A stretch of 64,000 nucleotides of DNA, taken from the NCBI GenBank assembly GCA_018399285.1, contig JAGYOW010000002.1, forward strand, positions 82,818 to 146,817, given 5' to 3'. The DNA is from Desulfotignum sp. GTDB taxonomy: Bacteria; Desulfobacterota; Desulfobacteria; Desulfobacterales; Desulfobacteraceae. Position numbers and translations under genes: made by a program. A model generated the notes under the pieces. It was not told the DNA's origin. It saw only the letters and a program-made list of their open reading frames with translations, and searched no databases. Positions within the stretch are counted from its first letter, which is position 1; every line of letters begins with the position of its first letter. Positions 38,319-50,000 of the stretch are shown here, in pieces.

Positions 38319-38325
38319 TTGTCAA
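38298..38325 (-). promoter_or_regulatory. Sigma-70 promoter of dnaG-rpoD
   Basis: TTGACA (38325-38320), a 16-base spacer and TATTTT (38303-38298) on the minus strand, about 50 bases before the dnaG ATG. Confidence 0.6.
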
Positions 38326-38341
38326 TCACCGGAATTCATGA

Positions 38342-39070
38342 TTATGCCCGGGCTGAAATCCGTATGGCTTCTTTCAGATCCAGGCTGCCCTCGTAAAGTG
38401 CTCGTCCTGTAATGACACCGGTGACTCCGAACCGGGCAATCTCACAGATGTTTTCAATGTCTTCCAGGGTGGCCACGCCCCCTGATGCGATCACCGGGAT
38501 GGAAATTGCCCGGGCCAGGGCTGCTGTTTCCTGGATATTGGGTCCAGTCTGCATGCCGTCTCTGTGGATATCGGTAAAATTAATGGCAGCCACCCCTGAG
38601 GATTCAAATGATTTGGCCAGATCCACGGCCCGGGTTTCAGAGGTTCGGCTCCAGCCTTCCACCGCCACCATCCCGTTTCTGGCATCGATTCCCACCACGA
38701 TTTTTCCAGGAAACTTCTTGCAGGCATCCCTGACGAATTCCGGCCGGTATACGGCTTCACTGCCGATGATCACTCTGGAAACTCCGGCTTTCAGATATTT
38801 TTCAATGGTCGAAATGTCCCGGATACCTCCGCCCACCTGAATGGGAACGGTGACCTGATCCAGAATGGAAGTGATACTGTCAAAATTCACGGCGGATTTG
38901 GCAAACGCACCGTCCAGGTCCACCACATGAATCCATTGAGCGCCTAAAGATTCCCATTTCACAGCCATGACCGCCGGATCGGCTGCATATTCAGTCGCGT
39001 CTTCCATGCGACCCTGGCGCAGGCGGACACATTTTCCCTGTTTAATGTCGACAGCGGGTATGATGAGCAT
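38342..39070 (-). CDS. hisA: ProFAR isomerase (phosphoribosylformimino-AICAR ribotide isomerase)
   Basis: Fourth step of histidine synthesis, an Amadori rearrangement on a (beta-alpha)8 barrel. 242 residues from the ATG at 39070, which begins MLIIPAVDIKQGKCVRLRQG with the first catalytic Asp; an in-frame extension to 39214 overlaps hisB and is not conserved. The second active-site region is FTDIHRDG, and the phosphate loops are VGGGIRD and ASGGVA. It follows hisB by 31 bases; other his genes are not in the window. Confidence 0.95.
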   Translation of the reverse strand: MLIIPAVDIKQGKCVRLRQGRMEDATEYAADPAVMAVKWESLGAQWIHVVDLDGAFAKSAVNFDSITSILDQVTVPIQVGGGIRDISTIEKYLKAGVSRVIIGSEAVYRPEFVRDACKKFPGKIVVGIDARNGMVAVEGWSRTSETRAVDLAKSFESSGVAAINFTDIHRDGMQTGPNIQETAALARAISIPVIASGGVATLEDIENICEIARFGVTGVITGRALYEGSLDLKEAIRISARA

Positions 39071-39101
39071 AAGTCTTGCCTTTTTTGGTATCTGAAAAGG
39101 T

Positions 39102-39689
39102 TTAAAGCATCCCTTTGCTGGAAAGGGGCCGACCGGCGGAATCGGTCTTCCGGGTGGCCTGGTGAAGCGCCCGGCCCATGGCCTTGAATATGGATTCCAG
39201 CACATGATGTTCATTCACCCCGTAATCCGCGTTGATATGCAGGTTAAACCCGCCTTTGACACAGAATGACTGGAAAAACTCTTTGGCCAGATGTGCATCA
39301 AATGCGGTACCTGATTTCAGGTTGCCTGGAAAATGGTAGACCAGATACGGCCGGTTGGACAGATCGATGGTAACCCGGGAAAGGGCTTCATCCATGGGCA
39401 CACAACTGTCACCGAACCGCTGAATTCCAGTTTTGTCTCCCAGCGCATCAGACAAGGCCTGACCCAGCACCAGTCCGACATCTTCCACAGTGTGGTGCAG
39501 GTCCACGTCCAGATCCCCGGTGGCCATCAGTTTCAGATCAAACCGGCCGTGCACGCAAAACGCGGTCAGCATATGATCGAAAAAAGGGATTCCTGATGAA
39601 ATATCCGCCCGACCGGACCCGTCCAGGTTCAGGTGGATTTCAATTTTTGTCTCCCGGGTCTGTCTTGAAACGCCTGCGTCCCGCCCCAT
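39102..39689 (-). CDS. hisB: Imidazoleglycerol-phosphate dehydratase
   Basis: 195 residues, the monofunctional form without the phosphatase domain of E. coli HisB. Manganese-binding His motifs are visible: FFDHML near 38, DLHHTVEDVG near 65, and NEHHVLESIFKA near 165. AAGGAATATTTC precedes the ATG. Transcribed with hisA from the near-consensus promoter at 39777-39805. Confidence 0.95.
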   Translation of the reverse strand: MGRDAGVSRQTRETKIEIHLNLDGSGRADISSGIPFFDHMLTAFCVHGRFDLKLMATGDLDVDLHHTVEDVGLVLGQALSDALGDKTGIQRFGDSCVPMDEALSRVTIDLSNRPYLVYHFPGNLKSGTAFDAHLAKEFFQSFCVKGGFNLHINADYGVNEHHVLESIFKAMGRALHQATRKTDSAGRPLSSKGML

Positions 39690-39776
39690 GAAATATTCCT
39701 TGAAAATAGGTGAAAACCACTGTCAGGTCGTTGGCCCATCCATATCAAAAACAACGCAAATGTAATGAATCCTCTA

Positions 39777-39805
39777 AAAATAGGCAAAACATGCGTTGTT
39801 GTCAA
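39777..39805 (-). promoter_or_regulatory. Sigma-70 promoter of hisB-hisA
   Basis: TTGACA (39805-39800), a 17-base spacer and TATTTT (39782-39777) on the minus strand. The leader is about 80 bases and shows no his-leader peptide with a histidine run. Confidence 0.65.
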
Positions 39806-39837
39806 ATAATTTTTATGTATTGACCACAATTATTTGA
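39802..39837. repeat. 10-bp inverted repeat at the hisB promoter
   Basis: TCAAATAATT (39802-39811) and AATTATTTGA (39828-39837) are perfect inverted arms with a 16-base loop. They overlap the hisB -35 box and the last codons of the isochorismatase-like gene. The arms are too AT-rich for a good terminator, so an operator is an alternative reading. Confidence 0.4.
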
Positions 39838-40387
39838 TCAGAGAAATGATCTGCCTGAAATGGTCTCCTTTGGCCCGTTGCAGTAATTCAAAAAATATCA
39901 TTTCCACCGAGGTAATCTGTGCACCGGCCTGAACAATCCGCTGAAGGCCCACAGCTTTGTTTTCCTGAGTTCTGGAAGACACGCAGTCCGATACTACCTG
40001 CACGTCACACCCTTTGACAACCAGATCCCGTGCTGTCTGGAATACACAGATATGGGTTTCAATGCCGGTGACCAGCACCTGGCTCCGTGACAATGCCTCA
40101 AATTTCTCCATGAAAACCGGCTCGTTACAACAGGAAAAACTGTCCTTTGCAATGGGAGAATCTTCAGCCATCAACGGCTGGATTTCATCCACTGTGGGTC
40201 CGAGTTTTGAAGGAATCTGTTCCATCCAGAGAATGGGTACCCCCAGAATTTTCATCCCTTTGATGAAAATTTCCAGAGAATCGAATAATGTCTCATTGTC
40301 GCACATCATCCGGGCCAGTTTCCCCTGAACGTCCACCAATAGGACAACGGTCTTGTCAATGGAAAATATATTGCAATTTTGTTTCAT
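39830..40387 (-). CDS. Isochorismatase-family cysteine hydrolase
   Basis: 185 residues. The fold's catalytic Asp is in LLVDVQGKLA, and the cysteine nucleophile follows the cis-peptide motif GIETHICVFQTA near 110-120. The family includes nicotinamidases and YcaC-type hydrolases; this one is closest to the YcaC group by its size and DVQ/ETH motifs, with unknown substrate. Its ATG overlaps the stop of the sensor kinase upstream (ATGA), so it is the last gene of a signalling operon. Confidence 0.8.
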   Translation of the reverse strand: MKQNCNIFSIDKTVVLLVDVQGKLARMMCDNETLFDSLEIFIKGMKILGVPILWMEQIPSKLGPTVDEIQPLMAEDSPIAKDSFSCCNEPVFMEKFEALSRSQVLVTGIETHICVFQTARDLVVKGCDVQVVSDCVSSRTQENKAVGLQRIVQAGAQITSVEMIFFELLQRAKGDHFRQIISLIK

Positions 40388-41928
40388 AAGTCATACTCCG
40401 GTTTCGGCAGGCAAATGATGAAGTGACTGCCCTGATTGGGTTCGGATTCCACATGGATGGTGCCATGGTGGGATTCCACAATACTTTTAACAATGGCCAG
40501 GCCTAAGCCGGTGCCGTTGATGAACCGGGTCTGCTCGTTTTTCACCCGAAAAAACCGATCAAAAATATGTTTTTTGTCTTCTTCGGAAATTCCCAGACCT
40601 GTATCAGCCACGTGTATGTTGACACAGTCATCGCTCTGGTCACACCACACATCGATTTTTCCGTTGGATGGTGTATACCGGATGGCATTTGAAATCAAAT
40701 TGGACACCACTTCTTCAATATTGGTGCGATTGGCTATGACCGAAAGCCCGTCCGGGCCGGGTTTCTGGGCCAGTTTCAAAGATTTGCTATCCGCCTGATC
40801 CCGAAAGAACTGCACCTGATCCTTGATCAATTTTCCCAGATCAAGGGTTCCTCTTTCCTGATTGATGAGCCCGGACTCTATTTTGGACAGATCCAAAAGT
40901 TCCGATGCCAGCTGGGCCAGAGACGTGATCTTGTCGGCGCTGCGTTTCAGTATTTCAGTCTGTTTTTCCGTCAGATCTCCGGCCAGTCCGTCCAGAATCA
41001 CTTTCATCTGCATGAGAATAGAGTTCAACGGACTTTTGATTTCATGGGCCACCATGGAAACAAAATCAGATTTAAGCTGATCCATTTTCTTCAGGGTGGT
41101 GATGTCATGGAACACTGTTACCGCCCCCAGGTTCCGGTCAAGACGGTCCCGGAAAGGAAAACAGCGGATGCCAATGATTTTTTCTTCTTTGCTGTCTTCC
41201 GGGATCAGGTTCAACTCGTCTGTAATTTCTGAAAAATGTCCGGATGTCTGGGCAAGGGCCTGATCAATCATTTCCAGAATCCGGGGATGTGTGACAATGT
41301 CATTGACATGCCGGCCGATGCAAGATCGATTTTTGGATCCGATCATGTTCAAAAATGCCGGATTCGCCAGAACAATGCTTTTTTGATGATCCGTTGTCAG
41401 CACCCCTTCTTTTAAGGTATTGACCATGACACGCATCCGTGTTTTTTCGCTGGCAATATCCTGAAGGGTTCGGATGAACTCAATGGCCTTGGAAATAACC
41501 ACCCGCAGTTCCTGGGGGGAAAACGGTTTGGAAAGAAAATCAAACGCCCCTTTTTTCATGGTTTCAATGGAATGCTCCAGGGTGGCATAACCGGTAATCA
41601 CAATGATAACTGTGTCTGGATGACGGGCCTTGATACCGGTCAGCACATCCATGCCGGACATGCCCGGCATCATCAGATCCAGCAGCACAATATCAAAATG
41701 GGCATCCTCGATCATTTTCAACCCTTTGATACCATTATCCGCCAGGGCCACCTCACACCCTTCCTGGCTCAGCAGCCGGTGGCAGGCTTTCTGGATCCGC
41801 TCTTCATCATCCACCACCAGAACTTTTGGTCGAAACGAAAACGCATCCGTCACTGTTTCCTGTGCTGCTTTCGCCATCTGTTTTTTCTCTACCGCTTCCA
41901 TATCTGTATCTGACATCGCCTGTTCCAT
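40384..41928 (-). CDS. Receiver-PAS-histidine kinase hybrid
   Basis: About 514 residues with no membrane segment. An N-terminal receiver domain has VLVVDDEERI, phospho-Asp in LLDLMMPGMSG, TGYAT and the Lys of SKPF. A PAS domain spans about 175-290, then come HisKA with AHEIKSPLN and HATPase with SNAIRYTP, DTGLGIS and GTGLGLAIV. It is therefore a cytoplasmic kinase that itself receives phosphate, probably from the kinase encoded just before. The start is uncertain: ATG at 41928 or 41916; the frame is open from a TTG at 41940. Gap to the upstream kinase 17-30 bases. Confidence 0.88.
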   Translation of the reverse strand: MEQAMSDTDMEAVEKKQMAKAAQETVTDAFSFRPKVLVVDDEERIQKACHRLLSQEGCEVALADNGIKGLKMIEDAHFDIVLLDLMMPGMSGMDVLTGIKARHPDTVIIVITGYATLEHSIETMKKGAFDFLSKPFSPQELRVVISKAIEFIRTLQDIASEKTRMRVMVNTLKEGVLTTDHQKSIVLANPAFLNMIGSKNRSCIGRHVNDIVTHPRILEMIDQALAQTSGHFSEITDELNLIPEDSKEEKIIGIRCFPFRDRLDRNLGAVTVFHDITTLKKMDQLKSDFVSMVAHEIKSPLNSILMQMKVILDGLAGDLTEKQTEILKRSADKITSLAQLASELLDLSKIESGLINQERGTLDLGKLIKDQVQFFRDQADSKSLKLAQKPGPDGLSVIANRTNIEEVVSNLISNAIRYTPSNGKIDVWCDQSDDCVNIHVADTGLGISEEDKKHIFDRFFRVKNEQTRFINGTGLGLAIVKSIVESHHGTIHVESEPNQGSHFIICLPKPEYDL

Positions 41929-41957
41929 CCTATTGTTCAATTTTTAACTCGATACAA

Positions 41958-43477
<1,520 letters not shown>

Positions 43478-43481
<4 letters not shown>

Positions 43482-44428
43482 GGGGCTTCAAATCCTTTTT
43501 CCAGCGCAGTTTGTGCGGCCATTCCTTTTCCAGACGGGACAACCAGGCTGACACTGGCCCCGGCGCAGGCTGCGACAAAAAACGGAATCCGGTCTGCATC
43601 CAGGCAGTTCAAAGCCGTCTGCAAAATTCGATACCGGTCTCCGAAATGAGGACCGTGGAACGTGATCAGGTCCACAGACAAACCGTCTCCATCATTGCAG
43701 ATAGTGTCTGCGTCAACGACAAAGCAGGCATCATAAATGGGTCCGGAGACCTGTACCACCGACACCAGATGAAATATTTCTTCTGATGCAATGGGCGGCA
43801 TCCGTGTCTGCATGGTTTGCATGAGTTGATCCAAAAATCCATGCGTGTAAAGCAAATATTTTTTTCGCACCAGCTGAAACCCATAGGTCTTGATTTTTTC
43901 TTCTTCATACGTGGACCGGGTTTCCGGATATTTTTTCAACAATGCAGATATATCCTGATCAATTTCCTGGATATAGGGGGTATGGGAACAAGGAAGGTCA
44001 AATGTGGTTTCAAGTAATGCAATCACCCGGCTCTGAAAACGGGCATCTATGATCACACTGACAACTGCGGGAGAAGACACCATATGATGAAACGGAATCC
44101 CGGCCGATCTCAGCATTTTTATCAATATGCCAGGGACTTGAAACCGATTGCGGTGGGGATAGACAGATACCTGGGTCACAGATCCCAAAGGGGTGATATC
44201 TGAATCATCAACTGAAAGCTGAGCGACATTCTCCCGGTATCTGGATTCCACACATCCGGAAAAATAATAATGGGTTTTCCGTCGGTGCAACCCGGCACAA
44301 ACCATATTGATCCGCTGGATCGACAGGGTCTGACACACAGGGGTCAAAGGATGGGTATCCGGTGAAAACTGGCCTATCCATACCATTCCCGGCCCCAGAC
44401 GAATGCCGTTAACAGGAATCGGTTCCAT
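43478..44428 (-). CDS. Unrecognised protein with ACT-like domains
   Basis: 316 residues without signal peptide. Residues about 80-150 look like an ACT/aspartokinase regulatory domain (SVTQVSVYPHRNRFQVPGIL, then VSVIIDARF), and the C-terminus (FFVAACAGASVSLVV) resembles the last strand-helix of another. The function is unknown; ligand sensing for the adjoining kinases is a reasonable inference because the downstream kinase start overlaps its stop. No clear ribosome-binding site precedes the ATG. Confidence 0.6.
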
Positions 44429-44543
44429 TTTTCAAACACACACAGACATTTTTAAAAAAAGACCGGATGGCGAAAAAACAAGACCGGTTTTTCCGCCATA
44501 CACAGTCTTTGCCCATGCAGGCTGGATAGACAAGGCAGATCGA

Positions 44544-44930
44544 TCAGCTGCAATGATCAGAGACGATCTCCATCAATTCATCCAGATCGATCGGTTTAGG
44601 AATATAGTCATCGGCCAGCGTTGTTTTGCCGTCATGATGGGTGTAGCTGGTGGTTTTCACTGAATCCGCCACCGCAGTCAACAAAACAACGGCAATGTCT
44701 TTGAGTCCATCATCGTTCTTGATTTCCTCGCAGACATCCCACCCATTTTTCCGGGGCATCATGACATCCAGTATCACCAGGGCCGGCTTTTCTTCATTGA
44801 TTCGATCCATGGCTTCCACACCGTCATAGGCTTTGGCAACCCGGTAGTTTTTGGCCTCCAGCTTCATGGACACCGCTTCCACCAGATCCGGGTCATCATC
44901 CACCACCAGAATGAGTTTTTGTTCGCTCAT
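44544..44930 (-). CDS. CheY-like response regulator receiver protein
   Basis: 128 residues, a single receiver domain: acidic pair in LVVDDDPDL, phospho-Asp in LVILDVMMPRKNG, Thr in LLTAV and Lys in YIPKPID. No output domain, so it probably passes phosphate to, or interacts with, a partner. AAGGAGAT is well placed. It lies 37 bases after metF and upstream of the ACT/kinase operon, so it could belong to either. Confidence 0.9.
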   Translation of the reverse strand: MSEQKLILVVDDDPDLVEAVSMKLEAKNYRVAKAYDGVEAMDRINEEKPALVILDVMMPRKNGWDVCEEIKNDDGLKDIAVVLLTAVADSVKTTSYTHHDGKTTLADDYIPKPIDLDELMEIVSDHCS

Positions 44931-44967
44931 GTTATGATCTCCTTATCACTGTTTTTGTCACCTGCAG

Positions 44968-45891
44968 CTAAACCTTGGGCCTGGGATACAGTCCTGCCTT
45001 TTCCACGATCTGGGGTACTTTTTCTTCCCATTCAATGGCCATGATATGGAATCCGTGAACGCCTTTGACCTGCTTGAGACGCTCAATAGCTTCCACAGCC
45101 ATCTTAATGCCTTCTTCCGGCTGCTGCTCTTTGGGTACCCCTTCCAGCCGTTTGATGACATCATCCGGAATATCCATTCCAGGCACTTTGTTTTTCATAT
45201 ACCGGGCCATGCCCACGGATTTCATGGGCGTGATGCCGGCCAGGATGTGGACCTGCTCGTCCAGGCCCCGATCCACGACCCCTTTCATCCATTCTTCAAA
45301 TTTATCAAGGTTAAAAATACATTGTGTCTGGATAAAGTCAACGCCTGCCTTGACTTTTTTGGCCAGGCGCATGACCCGCAGTTCAAACGGGTCGGCAAAC
45401 GGGTTGGCTGCCGCGCCGATGAACATCTTCGGGGGGCCGTCGATCTTGGCACCGCCCTGGAACAGGCCTTTATCCCGCATCTGCTGGACCATCTTGATCA
45501 TCTGCACGGAATCGATGTCAAACACGCCCTGGGCCATGGGATGGTCCCCGAACTTGGCATGGTCCCCGGACAGGCAGAGCATGGTGTTGATGCCAAAGGA
45601 ATACGCCCCGAGGATTTCGCTCTGCATGGCCAGGCGGTTTCTGTCCCTGGACACCATCTGAAGGATGGGATCCAGCCCCATCTGTTTGATGAGGATGCCG
45701 GCAGTGCACGAAGACATCCGGACCATGGCGGTCTGGTTGTCGGTCACGTTGATGCCGTCCACATGATCTTTGAGCAGGGCCGCTTTTTCCGTGACCTTTT
45801 CCGGACGGCACCCCCTGGGTGGCCCGCATTCCGAGGTCACTGCCAGTTCACCGGATGCCAATACCTTTTCAAGTCTGCTGTCTGTCTTCAT
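44968..45891 (-). CDS. metF: 5,10-methylenetetrahydrofolate reductase
   Basis: 307 residues, TIM-barrel flavoprotein reducing methylene-H4folate to methyl-H4folate, or the reverse during acetyl-CoA oxidation. Visible motifs are TSECGPPRG at the N-terminus, RDRNRLAMQSEILG, CLSGDHAKFGDHP and GVDFIQTQCIFNLDKF. It shares one base with the MetV stop (TAATG). In acetogens MetF works in a complex with MetV; the same arrangement here supports a Wood-Ljungdahl methyl-branch role rather than methionine synthesis alone. Confidence 0.92.
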   Translation of the reverse strand: MKTDSRLEKVLASGELAVTSECGPPRGCRPEKVTEKAALLKDHVDGINVTDNQTAMVRMSSCTAGILIKQMGLDPILQMVSRDRNRLAMQSEILGAYSFGINTMLCLSGDHAKFGDHPMAQGVFDIDSVQMIKMVQQMRDKGLFQGGAKIDGPPKMFIGAAANPFADPFELRVMRLAKKVKAGVDFIQTQCIFNLDKFEEWMKGVVDRGLDEQVHILAGITPMKSVGMARYMKNKVPGMDIPDDVIKRLEGVPKEQQPEEGIKMAVEAIERLKQVKGVHGFHIMAIEWEEKVPQIVEKAGLYPRPKV

Positions 45892-46556
45892 TATGCCAAA
45901 TCCTCCCTGATAATTGTCCCGGGTCCGCCGGCGCCACCAGGTCTCCAGTCTTTTGCTTCCATCAATTCCTCATACCGGGATTCCATTCCCAGTTCCTTGA
46001 GCCGTTCCCAGATCAGGCGCCAGGCGCAGTCGATGTCCGGGCTGACCTCGCACTGCCCGTTGGATGTGCCGCCGCAGGGGCCGTTGAACAGATGTTTGGA
46101 GCACCGGGCCACCGGGCAGATGCCGCCGGTGATGCCTAAAACACAGTCGCCGCACCCTTTGCACCGTTCGGACCACACGCCCTGGCTTACGGACGCGCCC
46201 ATGAACCGGGTGTTGACCGCGGGAAACACAGGGGTTTTCTTGAACCGGGCCGCAATGGTCTGAACGCCGCAGCCGCAGGCCATGGACACCACGGCATCTA
46301 CGCCGTCGATATAAGGGGCCAGTTCTTCCACGTATTCCGGATCACATTGCCGTTCCAGGGTGATTTCTCTGATATCGATATTTTTGCCCTGTTTCAGATG
46401 GTTCAGATGCAGGGCAGATGCCAGCAGGCCGACTTCTTTTCTGCCGCCTGCCGCACACACTGTCACACATTCATTGCAACCCACCAGGAGAATTTTGCTG
46501 TATGGGGCAATATACTGGATGATTTCCTGTATGGGTTTTTGTTCTGCTGTAATCAT
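45891..46556 (-). CDS. metV: Methylenetetrahydrofolate reductase partner MetV
   Basis: 221 residues of the MTHFR C-terminal-domain family. It is Cys-rich: VGCNECVTVCAAGG near 30, CGCGVQT near 95, GCGDCVLGITGGICPVARCSK and the family signature FNGPCGGTSNGQCEV, followed by CAWRLIWERL. In Moorella and related acetogens MetV carries FeS clusters and passes electrons to MetF. GGAGA lies before the ATG. Position between mvhD and metF agrees with that role. Confidence 0.88.
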   Translation of the reverse strand: MITAEQKPIQEIIQYIAPYSKILLVGCNECVTVCAAGGRKEVGLLASALHLNHLKQGKNIDIREITLERQCDPEYVEELAPYIDGVDAVVSMACGCGVQTIAARFKKTPVFPAVNTRFMGASVSQGVWSERCKGCGDCVLGITGGICPVARCSKHLFNGPCGGTSNGQCEVSPDIDCAWRLIWERLKELGMESRYEELMEAKDWRPGGAGGPGTIIREDLA

Positions 46557-46584
46557 ATGTTTTCTCCGAAGAAATATGTAAACA

Positions 46585-47019
46585 TCAACTGGCAGCCTTA
46601 TCCACGGCCCCGGTCCTGCCGGGGTTCGGTCCCAGTTTTTTTATGGTTTCCGTAAACTCTTTGGCCACTTGGGCAAATGCTTCTCCCATACCGGCGGACA
46701 TGTTGTACATGGCCACCCGTTCCGGTTCCCAGCCCAGTTCGGTGAGCAGTTTCCTGACCCGGTTCACCCGGGCTTCGGCCCGGACATTTCCATTTTTAAA
46801 ATGGCAGTCACCTGCCAGACATCCTGCCACATACACACCGTCCGCCCCTTTTTCCAGGGCTTTCATCAGGTGAATGGCATCCACTTTACCCGAACAGGGC
46901 ACCCGGATGATCTTCACGTTGGAAGGATATGATATCCGCTTGCTGCCGGCCATATCTGCGGCTGTATATGCACAGTAATGACAGCAGAATGCGACAATTT
47001 CAGGTTCAAAATGTTCCAT
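46585..47019 (-). CDS. mvhD: Hydrogenase iron-sulfur subunit (MvhD/FlpD family)
   Basis: 144 residues with conserved cysteines for 2Fe-2S binding: FCCHYCAYTAAD near 12-23, IRVPCSGKVD near 40 and GCLAGDCHFKNGN near 70. MvhD-type subunits hand electrons between a hydrogenase or dehydrogenase and HdrA. No hydrogenase or formate dehydrogenase gene adjoins it here; the neighbours are HdrA and MetV. Its AAGG ribosome site overlaps the HdrA stop. Confidence 0.9.
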   Translation of the reverse strand: MEHFEPEIVAFCCHYCAYTAADMAGSKRISYPSNVKIIRVPCSGKVDAIHLMKALEKGADGVYVAGCLAGDCHFKNGNVRAEARVNRVRKLLTELGWEPERVAMYNMSAGMGEAFAQVAKEFTETIKKLGPNPGRTGAVDKAAS

Positions 47020-47025
47020 CGATTT

Positions 47026-50000
47026 CTACCTTTCAAATAAGCCGTCTAATTTTGCCAGTATCTGATCGTCTTCATATGCCAGCAGCTGAATCGCCTTGGC
47101 CGGACATTCACCGGCACACACGCCGCATCCGTGACACTTGTCCGCATCAATCTGCGATACACCGTCCGCATTGATAAACGGCACATCAAACGGACACACC
47201 CGGACACAGATAAGGCAGGAAGCACATTTTTTCTCATCCACCACAGCCACACAGGCGCCTAAGTTGATTTCCTTTTTGGCCAGCATGGTCTGGGCCCGGC
47301 CGGCTGCTGCCTGGGCCTGGGTGATACATTCCCGGATCACTTTCGGGGAATGGGCCGTACCTGCCAGGAAAAATCCCCGCTGGGCCATATCCACAGGCCG
47401 CAACTTGACATGATCTTCCAGAAAATAATGATCCTCGGTCCGGGGAAGATGAAACATGAGCGCCAGATCTTCCGTGTTTTCATCATCAGCCACCAGACCG
47501 GTGCTCAACACCACACAGTCTGCGGCAATATCAATGTCACTGTCCAGCACATAGTCATGGGTTCCGACCACCAGCTCACCGTCGTCCTGTCGGACTCGGG
47601 GCCGATTTTCCAGGGAGAAACGAATGAATTTAACACCCAGATCCCGGGCTTTTCGGTAATAGTCTTCCAGAAATCCATAGGTCCGCATATCCCGGTACAG
47701 GATAAATACCTCGGTATCCGGGCTGATTGCCTTGATTTTCAGGGCATTTTTCACAGCAGCCTGGCAGCAGATTCGTGAACAGTTGGGATTGCCCTCTTCC
47801 CGGGAGCCCACACATTGAATCATCACTATCTGGTCCATGGCCTGCACTTTTTCCGGTTCATCCGCCAGCAGTGAATCCATGTCCAGCTGGGTCATGACAT
47901 TGTCAATGGTACCCAGGCCATACTGAGGCGGCCGGTTGGCCAAAGCTCCGGTGGCCAGAATGGTCACTCCGTGATCGATCTGCATGTAGTTCATGCGCAC
48001 CCCGGTCTGGATGCCGGTCTTGAATAAACCGGGCATACCGCTGTGATCCACGATCACGGACCGGGTCAAAACCTGAATATTGGAATGGGCTGTAACCGCG
48101 TCCACCAGATTCTGGACAAACGGGGCCACGTCATCCCCTTCAATGGTTTTGCGAAGAGACCGGGCCAGGCCGCCCAGCGAGGGTGCCCGTTCCACAATAT
48201 AGGTTTTAATTCCCTGATCCGCAAGTTTCAAGGCCGCGGTCATACCTGTGACACCACCGCCCACCACCAGGGCATTCTGATTCATGGGCAGGGTATGCTC
48301 CCGCAGCGGATGGTTGGTGCGAACACCGGCAATCCCCACCTGAAGCAGTTTGACAGCTTTTTCCTGGGCTTTTTCAGGTTCATTCATATGGGTCCAGGTG
48401 TTTTGATCCCGCAAATTCACCATTTCCACCAGGTATCGGTTCAACCCCACCCGGCGGAGCAGATCCTGAAACTTGGTTTCATGGGTTCTTGGCGAGCAAC
48501 CGCCGATGACCACCCGATTCAGCTTGTGTTTTGTGATCATGACCTCAATTTTCGCCATGGACTCTGACGAGCAGCCATACCCCACAGGTTCTGCCACCAC
48601 AACATCCGGTCTTGTTTTCACTGCATCCAGCACGTTGGCAACATTCAACACACCGCCGATTTCAAATCCACAGTCGCATACGAAAACACCGATCCGGGGA
48701 TCTTCTCCTGTGATATCCCGTTCCGGCGGGAACATGTCTTCTCCATTGAGTCCTGCCGATGACACCGGCAGGTTGGTGGCGGCCATGGCTGCGGCGGCTG
48801 ATGCCTGGACCATGGTTTCAGGAATATCTTTGGGGCTTTCATATACCCCGCAGACATACACCCCGGGACGGGAGGTCAGAACGGGATTGAAATGATCGGA
48901 TTCGGCAAAATCATGTTCGTTCAACTGGATTCCCAGATTTTGGGCCAGCGCTTTGGTTTCACTGTTCACTCGAAATCCTGTGGACAGTACCACCATGTCG
49001 AACTCTTCATTTTGCTGAACCGATTTGTCTTCCACGGCGTAGGCAATGGACAGATTTTTGGTATCGGGTTTTTCCAGGATGGTATGGGGCCGGCTTCTCA
49101 CCATGCGGACATTGTATTCGTCTCTGGCCCGGTTGTAATATTCTTCATACCCTTTGCCATGGGTCCGCATGTCCATGAAGAAAATCGTGGTTTCGATGTC
49201 TTCTCCAAACCGCTCCTTGGTAACCATGGCTTCCTTGAGGGCATACATGCAGCAGACACTGGAACAGTACGGCACATCAGCCCGGTTGATCCCCCGGGAG
49301 CCCACACACTGGATCCAGGCCACTTTTTTGGGTCGTTTCCCGTCGGATTTTCTCACAAGATTGCCCTGGAACGGACCGGACGCGGACATGATCCGCTCGT
49401 ATTCAAGACCCGTCACCACATTGTCAAACCGCCCGCCTCCGAAATTGTCCAGCACATTGGGATCAAACAGATCCGCGCCCATGGAAAGCACCACAGAAGC
49501 CACATCCATGACGGTTTTTTTGGGTTGGTCTTCCGGCAGGATGGCACCGGCTTTACAGACTTTTTTCAATGCCTCGACATCGGTGATCTTGCTCATGTCA
49601 ATGGAAAAAGCAAACGGTGTGGCCTGGGGATAGCGCATACAGGTCGGTGCCCGGGGATCCAGCCCCGGGGTAAACCTGACCGCATCCGGAAACTGTTTGG
49701 CGCATTCGCCGCAGGCCGTGCATTTTTCCGTATCAATATATCTGGGTTCGGTCATCAGTGTGGCGGAAAACGCCCCGGCTTCTCCGGTCAGGCCTGTCAG
49801 ACAGGTCATGGGTTTGATTTCCAGATATTTTTCCCGCCCCCCCTGGGACAAGTGGGGAGACACCGTACACAGGTCGCAGTTATTGGTGGGAAAGGTCCGA
49901 TCCAGCTGAGTCATCAACCCGCCGATGGCATATGATTTGTCTATAAGCAGTACATTGCGCCGGGATTCGGCCAGGTCCAGAGCGGCCCGGATACCGCCGA

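Noticed and set aside
44429..44543. Repeated AAGACCGG and a T-rich stretch after the receiver gene, considered as a terminator
   Set aside because: The stem can only be drawn with a bulge and poor pairing, so it was not listed as a feature.
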